Below are positions 39,419-48,874 of a stretch of 64,000 nt of DNA, one piece after another. Origin of the DNA: Bacteroidota bacterium. GTDB lineage: Bacteria > Bacteroidota > Bacteroidia > UBA7662 > CANHCV01. The notes below the pieces were generated by a model. The model was not told where the DNA came from and ran no database searches. It worked only from the letters and a program-made list of their open reading frames with translations. Every line of letters starts with the position of its first letter. Position 1 is the stretch's first letter. A program made the translations under genes and the position numbers. Location of the stretch: the NCBI GenBank assembly GCA_947501265.1, contig CANMVY010000010.1:1-64000 (forward strand), written 5' to 3'.

Positions 39419-39867
39419 TCTACTTCTCCCCTCTTTAACTGCCGATCCATATCTCTGGATTTGATGGCATCTCGCTTATCGAATAACTTTTTCCCTTTCA
39501 CCAATGCAATTTGAATCTTCGCGAATCCGCGCTCCCCGAAATGAATATCCAAGGGAACAATTGTAACACCTTGATCTTTAAGTCTTTCACGAATTTTCTT
39601 CAACTCCGATTTGTTAAGCAAAAGGGTTCGCATGCGTCGGGGTGGATGTTGGGAAAATCCGGCGTGAGTATACTCGGAAATGTGTAAACTGGTGATGGTA
39701 AGTTGGCCACCTGTGAACGAACAATAAGCATCGCCCACGTTTACCTTACCATCCCGAAGCGATTTAACTTCGGAACCGGTGAGCATAACGCCGGCCTCAA
39801 ATTCTTGAAGCACGTGGTACTCGTAGAATGCTTTGCGATTGGAAACAACGGTGAAGGGCTTACTCAT
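39415..39867 (-). CDS. smpB: SsrA-binding protein
   Basis: The 150-residue protein binds tmRNA and rescues stalled ribosomes. It contains the SmpB core VVSNRKAFYEYHVLQEFEAG, LTGSEVKSLRDGKVNV, and the basic C-terminal tail (KGKKLFDKRDAIKSRDMDRQ). Its start overlaps the thioesterase-like gene by 8 bases. Confidence 0.97.
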   Translation of the reverse strand: MSKPFTVVSNRKAFYEYHVLQEFEAGVMLTGSEVKSLRDGKVNVGDAYCSFTGGQLTITSLHISEYTHAGFSQHPPRRMRTLLLNKSELKKIRERLKDQGVTIVPLDIHFGERGFAKIQIALVKGKKLFDKRDAIKSRDMDRQLKRGEVE

Positions 39868-40258
39868 GGGAAATGGATGTAAAAATGCGGGAAATCTTCT
39901 CTTTTTTCAAAATTTTTTGTCCGGTTTTTCCGGTAGCGATGCACCGATCGCCAACGAATACATCGATGGAGCAGATGACTTCGTGGCCGGATACGGAAAG
40001 CAGCATGGCGGTTAGGGTCACTTCTTGGCCCACCAAAGCCGGACTTTTGTGTTGAATTTCGAGGAAAGTGCCGATGCCTTCTTCGTCTTCATCCAGCATT
40101 TCGAGCACGAATTGCCGGCCGGCCCATTCCAGATCGCGGGCCAACGCAAACGTGGCATAAACCGGGTGCACTTGGCCCGTTTCAAAAGCTGCGGTGTCGG
40201 CCGGTTGAACGAGATGACGAATGGTTAGGGTTTGGCCGATGGAAAACGGATTCTTCAT
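39860..40258 (-). CDS. Hotdog-fold thioesterase-like protein (FlK-like)
   Basis: The 132-residue protein resembles the fluoroacetyl-CoA thioesterase family: TGQVHPVYATFALARDLEWA near the middle, then GTFLEIQHKSPALVGQEVTL. The conserved His and Glu positions fit a hotdog thioesterase. The real acyl-CoA substrate is unknown. It lies between the DtxR-like regulator and smpB, overlapping both. Confidence 0.75.
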   Translation of the reverse strand: MKNPFSIGQTLTIRHLVQPADTAAFETGQVHPVYATFALARDLEWAGRQFVLEMLDEDEEGIGTFLEIQHKSPALVGQEVTLTAMLLSVSGHEVICSIDVFVGDRCIATGKTGQKILKKEKISRIFTSISHE

Positions 40259-40926
40259 CGGTTAGCTTTTTTGAGCAATAAATTGTGCGCTACTTTGCTG
40301 GTGATGAGGATTTCTGTGGCATTGGGCGCCATTTTAACCACGTAAGAATCGTCGAAAGGATGGTGTTCAACAATGGTCAGAACGGTTCCGAGTGCAATTC
40401 CCATTCGGGTGAGAAGGCGCAGGAAGTCGGTATCGTCTTCGGTTACTGCGCACACTTTCCAGATATGTTGAAAATCGGTAATTTGGGTGAGGGGAACAGC
40501 GGCGATGGAGCGAATGTGGCCATCGGCGGAAGGAATGGGATCGCCGTGGGGGTCAATTTCAGGAAATCCCAAAAACACATCCAACCGCTCGATCAGCAGG
40601 TCGGAATCGATGTGTTCCAATTCTTCGGCAATTTCGTGAATTTCGTCCCAGGTGAACTGTAGCTTTTCAACTAAAAAAACCTCCCAAATGCGGTGCCTAC
40701 GTATGATCGACAAAGCTAATTTAGCTCCTTCTTGCGTTAGAAAAGCACCTTTGTACTTCACGTGGTCCACCAACTTCTTTTCGTGAAGCTTCTTAATCAT
40801 GTCGGTTACCGAAGCCGGTGTGCTTTTCAATAAATCAGCCAAAGCATTGGTGTTGACCGACTTATTGGAGCCATCGCTCAATTTATAGAGCGCTTTTAAG
40901 TAGTTTTCTTCGGTTATGGAAAGCAT
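40255..40926 (-). CDS. DtxR/MntR-family metal-dependent repressor
   Basis: The 223-residue regulator has an N-terminal winged helix (LKALYKLSDGSNKSVNTNAL, STPASVTDMIKKL) and a dimerisation and metal-binding domain (RRHRIWEVFLVEKLQFTWDE, EELEHIDSDLLIERLD, FPEIDPHGDPIP), followed by a C-terminal SH3-like FeoA domain (VLTIVEHHPFDDSYVVK). It should respond to Mn2+ or Fe2+. A TAnnTTTG box lies only 4 bases before its ATG. It is the first gene of a unit with the thioesterase-like, smpB and folP genes. Confidence 0.94.
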   Translation of the reverse strand: MLSITEENYLKALYKLSDGSNKSVNTNALADLLKSTPASVTDMIKKLHEKKLVDHVKYKGAFLTQEGAKLALSIIRRHRIWEVFLVEKLQFTWDEIHEIAEELEHIDSDLLIERLDVFLGFPEIDPHGDPIPSADGHIRSIAAVPLTQITDFQHIWKVCAVTEDDTDFLRLLTRMGIALGTVLTIVEHHPFDDSYVVKMAPNATEILITSKVAHNLLLKKANR

Positions 40927-40930
40927 TCTA

Positions 40931-40938
40931 CAAATGTA
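40931..40938 (-). promoter_or_regulatory. Candidate -7 box for the DtxR-like gene
   Basis: Minus-strand TACATTTG is an exact TAnnTTTG ending 4 bases before the ATG at 40926. If used, the transcript is leaderless or nearly so. Confidence 0.45.
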
Positions 40939-40957
40939 AATAAAGAATAAATAGGGT

Positions 40958-40965
40958 TATCTTTG
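40958..40965 (+). promoter_or_regulatory. Candidate -7 box for the exporter operon
   Basis: TATCTTTG is an exact TAnnTTTG about 70 bases before the ATG at 41037, giving a leader of about 65 bases. Confidence 0.5.
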
Positions 40966-41036
40966 GGAGCAGAAAAGTTTTGGTTTATCTTACTAACCAG
41001 TTCCAACCAATTGACGTCCATTTCTGTTATCGAAAT

Positions 41037-42749
41037 ATGCATATTCTTGACTTGTCCTCATTGAAGGGTTTAAATGGAAAACCCATTCGCAGGCTTTTTC
41101 GTTTGCTGAAGCCCGAACGCGCATTTATTAAGCGATTGTACTGGGTTTCTATTCTCTCCGGTTTGTTTGGCTTGGTCGTTCCGCTTTGCATTCAAGCCAT
41201 TTTTACGTTCATTCAAGCAGGCCAAGCTTCGGCATCGCTTTGGGTGTTGTTAAGTTTTTTGTTGGTTGGCTTGCTTATTTCTGGAAACCTAACGCTTACC
41301 CAGCTGAACATCAATGAAACGTTGCAACAGCGATTGTTTGCTCGCATTGGTTTTGACTTTACCGAGCGAATTCCTCGCTGGAGGTCGGATGAGCACCATG
41401 CTCCCGAAATGGTGAACCGTTTTTTCGAGGTTTTAACCATTCAAAAATCTCTGTCAAAGGTTTTAATCGACTTTTTCTCGGCGCTTCTGCAAGTGTTTTT
41501 TGGTTTATTACTTCTTTCCTTTTACCATCCATTGTTCATCGTTTTCGGCTTGGCATCCATCGGTACCATCATCGTTGCATTTCGAGTTATGGGGCCAAAT
41601 GGAATGAAATCAAGTCTTGGAGAATCTTCTTCAAAGTATGCCATGGTTTATTGGCTGGAAGAGATCGCTCGCTTTATTGACGTTTTTAAACTATCCGGCG
41701 CGCCCAACCTACCCGTTCAAAAATCGAACGCCCTCGTTGAACAATACGTTGATTACCGAACCGAGCATTATAAGATTTTGAGGAATCACTACATCATGCT
41801 TATTGGGTTCAAAATTATTACCGTTTCCGGGTTAATTATGTTGGGTACCTTTTTGGTTTTCAATGAAATGATCAGCATTGGTCAGTTCGTAGCCTCCGAA
41901 ATTGTGATGGTTTTGGTGATTCAATCGGTAGAAAAAATCATTTTTTGCATCGATCCAATCTACGATACCCTAACGGCAGTGGAAAAATTGGGAGGCATTG
42001 CCGATTTACCCTTGGCCGAGCATTCCGGAACAACCGAGGTTACCCCGGGCTCCATCTCCATTTCCCTTGACCAGGTTGGAGTTCCCCCAACCACCCTATC
42101 TTTTACGGCTGAAATTCAAGGAAAAGAGATCGTTGGAATTGTAGGTGCGAATGGTTCGGGTAAAACAACCTTGATTAATTTATTAGGAACACGGGTACCC
42201 GATACCACCGGTGTATTGAAATATTCGGGAGTTCGCGTTGAAGCGTTACAGATGGATTCTCTGCGTTCCCGCATTGGTGAAATCATTGAAGATACCGATA
42301 TTTTTGCGGGAAACGTTCGGGAAAACATCAGTTTGGGTCGCCCAGGTGTAACCGATCAATCGATTCGGGAAGCTTGCGAAGGATTGGGATGCTGGGACGA
42401 TTTGCAGCGTTTACCGAAGGGATTGGATACAACCTTAACCCCAGGAGCACCCGGGCTTCCTCGTTCGTTAGCCATGAAAATTTCCTTGGCCCGGGGCGTG
42501 GTAACCCAACCTTCCCTCTTGCTCATTGATGCAACTTTGGTGACTTTAACCCGAAGCGAAAGGACCAAAATTTTGGATTACCTAACCCGCGCAGACCGCC
42601 CGTGGACCTTGATCGCTTCCATCCATCATCATGATTTTATGCAACGATGCGATCAAATTCTTCATCTTGAAAAAGGAAAAGTTGGGGGCGTTTTCAAATT
42701 GGAGGAAGCTGAAAAACAATCGTTCTACACCGAGTTAATGGTTTACTAA
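41037..42749 (+). CDS. ABC exporter (type I-like) with degenerate ATPase domain
   Basis: The 570-residue protein starts at ATG 41037 (MHILDLSSLKG). Residues ~25-310 hold about six membrane helices of a type I ABC exporter. The ATPase domain has Walker A GANGSGKTTL and the Q-loop region IGEIIEDTDIF. Where LSGGQ is expected it reads LPRSLAMKISLARG, and Walker B is LLLIDATL, with Ala in place of the catalytic Glu. The switch region is SIHHHDF. It probably binds ATP but hydrolyses it poorly. It is followed by HlyD- and TolC-like genes. Confidence 0.9.
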   Translation: MHILDLSSLKGLNGKPIRRLFRLLKPERAFIKRLYWVSILSGLFGLVVPLCIQAIFTFIQAGQASASLWVLLSFLLVGLLISGNLTLTQLNINETLQQRLFARIGFDFTERIPRWRSDEHHAPEMVNRFFEVLTIQKSLSKVLIDFFSALLQVFFGLLLLSFYHPLFIVFGLASIGTIIVAFRVMGPNGMKSSLGESSSKYAMVYWLEEIARFIDVFKLSGAPNLPVQKSNALVEQYVDYRTEHYKILRNHYIMLIGFKIITVSGLIMLGTFLVFNEMISIGQFVASEIVMVLVIQSVEKIIFCIDPIYDTLTAVEKLGGIADLPLAEHSGTTEVTPGSISISLDQVGVPPTTLSFTAEIQGKEIVGIVGANGSGKTTLINLLGTRVPDTTGVLKYSGVRVEALQMDSLRSRIGEIIEDTDIFAGNVRENISLGRPGVTDQSIREACEGLGCWDDLQRLPKGLDTTLTPGAPGLPRSLAMKISLARGVVTQPSLLLIDATLVTLTRSERTKILDYLTRADRPWTLIASIHHHDFMQRCDQILHLEKGKVGGVFKLEEAEKQSFYTELMVY

Positions 42750-42751
42750 TT

Positions 42752-44083
42752 ATGGGACATCATCGCCATCGCTACAACGCTTATAACCACATTTTCGAAC
42801 GGCAACCCAAAGCCATTTTCAAAGTCACCGGACGATTTGCGCTCATCCTCATGTTCATCACTCTCTTTTTACCTTGGACCCAAAATTTTCGAGGAAAAGG
42901 CAAACTCACCACGTTAAACCCCAGCGAACGTCCGCAAACCCTCAATTCAATCATTCCAGGTAGAATTGAAAAATGGTACGTCCAAGAAGGGCAACGGGTA
43001 AAAAAAGGAGATACCATGTTGTTCATTTCGGAGGTAAAAGAAGATTATTTGGATCCCAACCTCGTGCCTCGAACCGACGATCAGATTCTCTCCAAAGAAA
43101 AAGGAATAGGATCGTATCAATCGAAACTGAAAGCCCTTGAAAATCAGTACAAAGCCATCGAACGAGATCAGGTTTTGAAAACAGCCCAATTGCGAAACAA
43201 AGTGAAGCAAACCCGGGCAAAGATGATTTCCGACTCTGCCAAAATCGTGGAAGCGGAGGTGAAGTTGGTGATCGCGAAAAGACAAATTGAGGCCTTTGAA
43301 AAAATGTACAAAGATGGCATCAAATCGTTGGCCGAATACGAAGCAAAAAAAGCTTCATTCCAGCAAGCAATCACCGATAAAACGGCGATGCTGAACAATT
43401 ACATCACGTCAGAAAACGAATGGATCAACGCCCAGTTGCAACTTAACAATCTGAACAACGAATTTGAGCAGAAACTGGCGTACAACCAAGCCGATCGATT
43501 TGCCCTTGAATCCCAAATTTTCGATGGAGAAGCCACCGTATCTAAAATGCGCATTCAACGCTCCAATTACTCCATTCGTACCCAAAACTATTACGTTCTC
43601 GCCCCTCAAGACGGTTATGTGGTAAAAGCCCTGAAATCGGGTATTGGTGAAGTGATCAAAGAAGGAACCCCTTTGGTAGAAATTCAACCCTATCCTTTCA
43701 AAATTGCTGCTGAAATGTACGTCGATCCCTTGAACGTGGCCTTGGTGGAAAAAGGACAGAAAGTACGGCTTCAATTTGATGGATGGCCAGCCTTAGTTTT
43801 TGGCGGTTGGCCCGGCGTTTCGTTTGGAACGTTTGGCGGCGTTGTCGTAGCCATCGACCAAACCATCAGCGAAAATGGCAAATACCGTTTGCTCATTGCC
43901 CCAGATTCTGCCGATAAAGCCTGGCCCAATTTGTTGAAAGTGGGAACCGGAGCGAACGGAATTGGGCTGTTGAAAGACGTTCCCATTTGGTATGAACTTT
44001 GGCGAAACATCAACGGATTCCCACCCGAATACTACAAACCATCTGAACAAGCAGGAAAAGAATCGAATAAAAAAGAAAAATGA
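42752..44083 (+). CDS. HlyD-family membrane fusion protein
   Basis: The 443-residue periplasmic adaptor has one N-terminal membrane helix (residues ~28-44, FALILMFITLFLPW), a lipoyl half-motif (IIPGRIEKWYVQEGQRVKKG), a long alpha-helical hairpin (~100-250) and a second lipoyl half with APQDGYVVKALKSGIGEVIK. It would bridge the ABC exporter and the TolC-like channel. It lies 2 bases after the exporter gene. Confidence 0.92.
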   Translation: MGHHRHRYNAYNHIFERQPKAIFKVTGRFALILMFITLFLPWTQNFRGKGKLTTLNPSERPQTLNSIIPGRIEKWYVQEGQRVKKGDTMLFISEVKEDYLDPNLVPRTDDQILSKEKGIGSYQSKLKALENQYKAIERDQVLKTAQLRNKVKQTRAKMISDSAKIVEAEVKLVIAKRQIEAFEKMYKDGIKSLAEYEAKKASFQQAITDKTAMLNNYITSENEWINAQLQLNNLNNEFEQKLAYNQADRFALESQIFDGEATVSKMRIQRSNYSIRTQNYYVLAPQDGYVVKALKSGIGEVIKEGTPLVEIQPYPFKIAAEMYVDPLNVALVEKGQKVRLQFDGWPALVFGGWPGVSFGTFGGVVVAIDQTISENGKYRLLIAPDSADKAWPNLLKVGTGANGIGLLKDVPIWYELWRNINGFPPEYYKPSEQAGKESNKKEK

Positions 44084-45462
44084 TGCGCATTTTCGGACTA
44101 CTTTTTCTTTTTTCCGCGATGGGAATTCAGGGGCAAAATAACCAAATCCTTACCCGTGATGCTTTTGTAGAACAGGTCAAGCAGCACCATCCCATTGCTT
44201 TTGCCGCGGGGTTGATGGACAATAAGGCCGCAGCCACAGTGTTGCAGGCCCGCGGAGCTTTCGATCCGGCTCTTCAAGGAAAATTGAACCAGAAAACCTT
44301 CTCGGGAACGCAATACTTCAACCTCTTAGAAACCGGTTTGCTGCTCCCCACCCGAAGTCCCGTAGAATTTTCAATGGGTTGGGAACAAAATGCAGGAACG
44401 TTCGTCAACCCGGAAGACAAAACACCCAGTACAGGTTTAGGAAGCTTAGGAATTGGAGTTAATTTAGGAAAAGGGTTGCTGATGGATGCCCGACGGGCTT
44501 CCCTTCGTCAGGCATTGCTCTTGCAAGATGCGGCACCATTCCAAATTCAATCCATGCTGAGCGATCTTTTGGCTCAGGCAGAAATGGATTATTGGAATTG
44601 GGCGCTCACGAAGGAAAAACTAGCACTGTACCAAGAAGCGAGTGACCTTGCTTTTCAACGTTTGAGACTCATTCGTGGAGCCTTGGAACAAGGCGACCGG
44701 CCCACCATCGATACCGTAGAGGCCTATGCCCAATGGCAGTTGCGCCAAATTAACGTTGAACAGGCAAAAGCCGAATATTTGGCCGCCACCAATTTGATCG
44801 AAGCTTACCTGTGGAAAGACGGACTTGTTCCCGATCAATTGCCTTCAGCAACCATTCCACAAAGCATACAAGTTGCCGCTTTAACGGCTGTAAATCTTGA
44901 TTTGCTCACGCAATGGATAACGGGGTTGGATCAACATCCCATTTTGAAAGCCCTGGATGCTGAAATCGCCATGCAGGAGGTTGAAATCAAATTGAAGAAG
45001 GAGAGTTTACGACCTGAATTGAAAGTAAAGTACAACTTGCTCAGTGGAAATCCCGCCCAAATTGGGACGTATTTTGAAGACGGCTACAAATGGGGCGGTT
45101 CGGCAGCTTTTCCATTGTTGCTTCGTTCCGCCCGAGGAGGCGTTCAAATTTCTACCATCAAAAAACAAGAATTGGAAGCCAAGCGCTTTCAAAAGAAAAA
45201 CGAAATCCGAGTGAAAATAGAAACGTATGCTGAACTTTCTGGAATTTTCAATCGACAAACCCAATTGGCAGAAGAACAAATGAATCGCTTCAAACAATTG
45301 TACGATGTAGAACAAATTCGTTTGCTTCAAGGTGATGGATCTGTTTTCTTAATCAATACCCGCGAAGCAAAATGGGTGGAATCCCGCGAAAAAGTACTGG
45401 ATCTTTATTTTAAAGTGCGCAAAAACCAAATTTCTTTGCAAAATTCGCGTGGATTATTCTAA
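44080..45462 (+). CDS. TolC-family outer-membrane efflux protein
   Basis: The 460-residue protein has a signal peptide (MMRIFGLLFLFSAMGIQGQ) and two repeats of the coiled-coil OEP domain, for example LSDLLAQAEMDYWNWALTKE and QLAEEQMNRFKQLYDVEQIR. Coupled to the adaptor gene by a 4-base overlap. It gives the outer-membrane exit of the exporter. Confidence 0.9.
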   Translation: MMRIFGLLFLFSAMGIQGQNNQILTRDAFVEQVKQHHPIAFAAGLMDNKAAATVLQARGAFDPALQGKLNQKTFSGTQYFNLLETGLLLPTRSPVEFSMGWEQNAGTFVNPEDKTPSTGLGSLGIGVNLGKGLLMDARRASLRQALLLQDAAPFQIQSMLSDLLAQAEMDYWNWALTKEKLALYQEASDLAFQRLRLIRGALEQGDRPTIDTVEAYAQWQLRQINVEQAKAEYLAATNLIEAYLWKDGLVPDQLPSATIPQSIQVAALTAVNLDLLTQWITGLDQHPILKALDAEIAMQEVEIKLKKESLRPELKVKYNLLSGNPAQIGTYFEDGYKWGGSAAFPLLLRSARGGVQISTIKKQELEAKRFQKKNEIRVKIETYAELSGIFNRQTQLAEEQMNRFKQLYDVEQIRLLQGDGSVFLINTREAKWVESREKVLDLYFKVRKNQISLQNSRGLF

Positions 45463-45465
45463 CGC

Positions 45466-46641
45466 ATGCGAGTTTTTCTCTTCACCCATTGGTATCCACC
45501 CAACTCAACAGCACCTGCTTTCCGAGCTCAGTCTTGGGTAGAAGGATTTTCGAAGATCGCCAAAGAAGTCATCGTTATTACTCCCTACCGGGAAGGAAAC
45601 GAGGCCTATCCAGCAGCATTTCACAACCAAATCCTCATCGAGGAACGAAAAGGTAACATTCGAATCTTTCGAATGCCCCTTTCCCATCATCCTTTAAGAA
45701 GTGCGATCGCACGCATGCCGAACAGCGCTTACCGACGTTTTTTAATGGGGCTTTTTTACTTGCTTCATCATAAACCGGTTCACCATTCTTTTGATTTGGA
45801 CTTTGAAGCACTGGAATCGAAACTGCCTCTTCCTCAGTCCAACGATTGGGTGCTTTCTTCGGGTCCTCCCTTTATTTTGCACCGCTTGGCATTGCGCTGG
45901 AAAATGATGCATGGCTGCCGATGGATTGCTGATTATCGCGATTTATGGACGTTTGGCCGCGATCGATTCCATTGGGGATGGCTGCGGGAGTGGTGGCAAG
46001 AGCGGGTGGATGGAGAATGGGAGCGGCATTGGCTGCACCTGGCCGATCGGCTGGTGACCGTTGGTCCAACATTGGCGGCCGATTTAAAGAACCAATTCCC
46101 GAAGGTTGAAGTAAGCGTTTTGGAAAACGGGGCTCAGGAAGACATGAAGCAACTTTCTCCTCCCAAAAGCGGGGGAAATCGGTGGCTGTACGTGGGGAAT
46201 TTGTACCCCGCCCAAAAATCGATTTGGCGCTTTTTTTCTTTGTTGGACGACGCCATTCGGCAAGATGGATTAGATTTTGAGTTGAGGTTTTTAGGCTCCA
46301 ATCATTACGGCTGTTTGGATGAATTGTTTGCTCAATTCCCTATCGTAGCCCAACATTGCAAATCGTTGACCTGGCAAAATCGGCCAGAAATTTTGGATCA
46401 TTACGTTTGGAGCAACGGCTGCATTCATTTTCCCTACGAAGGAGCGGAAGGCATTCCCAGCGCGAAGCGCAACGAGTACGCCTGCTCGGGAAGAAAAACG
46501 ATAACGTATTCGAATCAATCGAAACAGGAAGTGTTGGATTGGGCCAAATCAACCGACTTTCCCGAAGTTCCTTTGCATTTATTTCGGCAGTACCTGGTTG
46601 ATTTATGGATCGGCGATCATGTTCGAAGTGATGGGAATTGA
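45466..46641 (+). CDS. Glycosyltransferase family 4-like protein
   Basis: The 391-residue GT-B protein begins with FTHWYPPNSTAPAFRAQSW, typical of family 4 enzymes, followed by VLSSGPPFILHRLAL and WIADYRDLW in the N-domain. The C-domain has RWLYVGNLYPAQKSI and EGAEGIPSAKRNEYACSG. The donor and acceptor are unknown. It lies 3 bases after the TolC gene and may modify an exported product, or be an independent envelope gene. Confidence 0.83.
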   Translation: MRVFLFTHWYPPNSTAPAFRAQSWVEGFSKIAKEVIVITPYREGNEAYPAAFHNQILIEERKGNIRIFRMPLSHHPLRSAIARMPNSAYRRFLMGLFYLLHHKPVHHSFDLDFEALESKLPLPQSNDWVLSSGPPFILHRLALRWKMMHGCRWIADYRDLWTFGRDRFHWGWLREWWQERVDGEWERHWLHLADRLVTVGPTLAADLKNQFPKVEVSVLENGAQEDMKQLSPPKSGGNRWLYVGNLYPAQKSIWRFFSLLDDAIRQDGLDFELRFLGSNHYGCLDELFAQFPIVAQHCKSLTWQNRPEILDHYVWSNGCIHFPYEGAEGIPSAKRNEYACSGRKTITYSNQSKQEVLDWAKSTDFPEVPLHLFRQYLVDLWIGDHVRSDGN

Positions 46642-46656
46642 GTTAATTGATAACCA

Positions 46657-46950
46657 TCAATCCACCTGATCACTAGGGCGGTGAAAGTCTTTGTAATTAG
46701 GGCATTCTTCCTTTAAAATTTTTCTCATCTCGTCTCCCCACTTTTCTGTTCCTCGATAACTGTCAGGAATTTGGTCTCCATACTTTTCATTACAATCCAA
46801 CAAAACAGAAGTGTTTGCATCTAGACCATGATATTTGAAATTATCATAACATTCACATGCACTTGGCCCACAAGAACTTAGGATTGTCACAAGAAAAAAT
46901 AAAAAAGATCCAAGGAAAACTCCTTTTTTGAGATAAATAGATTTTTTCAT
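46657..46950 (-). CDS. Small Cys-containing lipoprotein in the AT-rich block
   Basis: The 97-residue protein has a lipoprotein signal (hydrophobic run then LSSC near residue 27) and a mature part with further cysteines (PSACECYDNFKYH, LLDCNEKYGDQ, EECPNYKDF). No family was recognised. Base composition is clearly more AT-rich than genes to the left. It lies downstream of and on the same strand as the zinc-ribbon membrane protein. Confidence 0.65.
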   Translation of the reverse strand: MKKSIYLKKGVFLGSFLFFLVTILSSCGPSACECYDNFKYHGLDANTSVLLDCNEKYGDQIPDSYRGTEKWGDEMRKILKEECPNYKDFHRPSDQVD

Positions 46951-46972
46951 TTAGCTTAATTTTTAAATTTAA

Positions 46973-48850
46973 TTAGTTAAATGTGACATTGCTTTCGCTT
47001 ATCCACCCTTCAACATATACATCATTAATCATCTGAGAAATAAAAATGAACCCATTTTCACGTCGAGAGAAAGTACCACTATCACCTATTTTTAGGAAAA
47101 TACCTTGTGAATACTCAAAGGATGGTTCTAAATAAACTTCGGTGTTTTCAGTTATTACTGAAAATTGTCCACTTAGTTCAATCTCATTAAACTCATTAAA
47201 CTCATTAAAGTAAGATTTAATTTCTTTTCTAAGAATTTCACCATCCTTCAATCCGATAAAATTAACTTTCTCGCCAGAAGGTAATCGATATGAACCAGTA
47301 ATCTTATCCTTAGAAATAGATGTTAACTGTAAGAAATTATTATCAAAATTAATTGGGAAAGTAATATTTTCATTGTACATGGTATTGACAAGGACTTCTT
47401 GTTGGCCATCAATTTCTGTACAAACAGCAAACATATTTGAAGAGATAATGCCATCAGATGCGTCAGCATTCATGTTTGATGATGAACTATTAATGCTCAA
47501 CTCCTCAATTTCAGTACTATCAGCATTTAAAAAATACCATGTTCCATTAATCAAGTCTAAATTATTTTTAGCAAAAGTAGAATATTCGTCTCTTGTAACA
47601 TTATGTTTAGTTGTCGTTGAGTAGGTGAAAAATGCTAAATACAATGAAGTAATTACTACTGGCAAAAACCAATTTTTGAATAACCAAGTATTTTGAAATT
47701 TGCTTTCTTTAGACCCTTTGGACTTTTTGTAATCAAAAAAGTATGCCGATACCGCTAAAACGAAGAACAGAACTACATAGAAATTTGCTGCGACATAGAA
47801 TGATTTATAAAAATAATACTCCCTTGATGAAGAAAAGTGGTTTTCATCGTCAACAAATAAACTTGCATCCCAAATCTCTCTAAACAAAAAATAATGAAGG
47901 ACACCAAAAAGCAAATTCTGAGTGAATACAGAGGTTGTTAAATTCAAATTTTTGTATCTTGCTAGAGGTATTGGAATTAGGAGCCATATAAAAAACAATG
48001 GGAAGTCGACAATATTCCAAACTTCTAAAAATGGAATTATTGAAAAAGCAACAATATAAAAAGCAAAAATCCAATCACTAGTTAAAAAAAGAAGTATTTT
48101 GGAATTATCGTTTTTTATTTCGTCTAAATACTTCTTAATGTATGGAATAGTTTTATCAACTTTCTTTAATTCTAAAACATTCATTACAATACGCGTGCTT
48201 ACTTTTTTCACAAACCATGTTGTGGCCCAAGAAAGTAAACTAGGTGAAATATTATTTTCCTTTAAAACAGGATTTACAGAGGTATTGAAAACATGATTTG
48301 AGACAGTATTTGCTTCAGCTTTTAACTTTAAGAAAGATTCCAAATCTATATTACCTAATTCAATATTAGATAAAGATTTTGTTATCGATCTAGTTAAATA
48401 TAAAAGGTAAATAAAAAGAGTAAATTTATTTAAATAAGAAATTTTCCTGGTGTGGTAATACACCTTGTAAGCCCAGTTGTTTTTAGGGTCAATTTTTTCC
48501 TTATCAATTTTTGGAACTTGACTGGGTTTCCCTTTTTGTTCACTTTTAACTAAATTAATTTTTGTAGAACAATTTTGACAAACTACCTGCTCAGGGAATT
48601 GTGAAGAAGCATCTTTCTGAAAATTAACTTTCGAATTACACTTTTTGCACGTTACAGTACCTATTTTTTTTGTGCTCGGCTGAAGATTAGGGGTTGGGAC
48701 CTTGTCATTGTTAGAGGTCTTTATTGGATTAGTTAATCTGTATTTTTGTTGACAGCTAGGGCACCCAATGGTAAATTCATTTGCAGGCGCTTTTGAATAA
48801 TCAATTTTTATTTTATTGTCGCATTTTTTGCAACTCAAGATTTTTATCAT
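46973..48850 (-). CDS. Zinc-ribbon, multi-pass membrane protein with C-terminal SH3-like region
   Basis: The 625-residue protein begins with two MJ0042/ribbon-type motifs: CKKC ... CPSC (residues 7-34) and CKKC ... CQNC (~67-93). About five or six membrane helices follow between ~145 and 395 (for example FLTSDWIFAFYIVAFSIIPF). The C-terminal ~200 residues are soluble, Ser/Asn-rich, and end in a stretch that resembles a bacterial SH3 domain (VYLEPSFEYSQGIF ... DVYVEGWISESNV). I know no protein with this combination. Its AT-rich codon use suggests transfer. Confidence 0.8.
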   Translation of the reverse strand: MIKILSCKKCDNKIKIDYSKAPANEFTIGCPSCQQKYRLTNPIKTSNNDKVPTPNLQPSTKKIGTVTCKKCNSKVNFQKDASSQFPEQVVCQNCSTKINLVKSEQKGKPSQVPKIDKEKIDPKNNWAYKVYYHTRKISYLNKFTLFIYLLYLTRSITKSLSNIELGNIDLESFLKLKAEANTVSNHVFNTSVNPVLKENNISPSLLSWATTWFVKKVSTRIVMNVLELKKVDKTIPYIKKYLDEIKNDNSKILLFLTSDWIFAFYIVAFSIIPFLEVWNIVDFPLFFIWLLIPIPLARYKNLNLTTSVFTQNLLFGVLHYFLFREIWDASLFVDDENHFSSSREYYFYKSFYVAANFYVVLFFVLAVSAYFFDYKKSKGSKESKFQNTWLFKNWFLPVVITSLYLAFFTYSTTTKHNVTRDEYSTFAKNNLDLINGTWYFLNADSTEIEELSINSSSSNMNADASDGIISSNMFAVCTEIDGQQEVLVNTMYNENITFPINFDNNFLQLTSISKDKITGSYRLPSGEKVNFIGLKDGEILRKEIKSYFNEFNEFNEIELSGQFSVITENTEVYLEPSFEYSQGIFLKIGDSGTFSRRENGFIFISQMINDVYVEGWISESNVTFN

Positions 48851-48874
48851 GGCATGTTTATTAAAAAATGGGAC

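Noticed and set aside
46642-46660. Direct repeat of the tRNA-Ser 3' end that would mark an att site
   Set aside because: I compared this region with the 3' half of the tRNA by eye and saw no match longer than chance.
47189-47215. Three short 9-base direct repeats (TCATTAAAC)
   Set aside because: They code a short in-frame NEF repeat in the zinc-ribbon protein and look like minor slippage, not a regulatory array.
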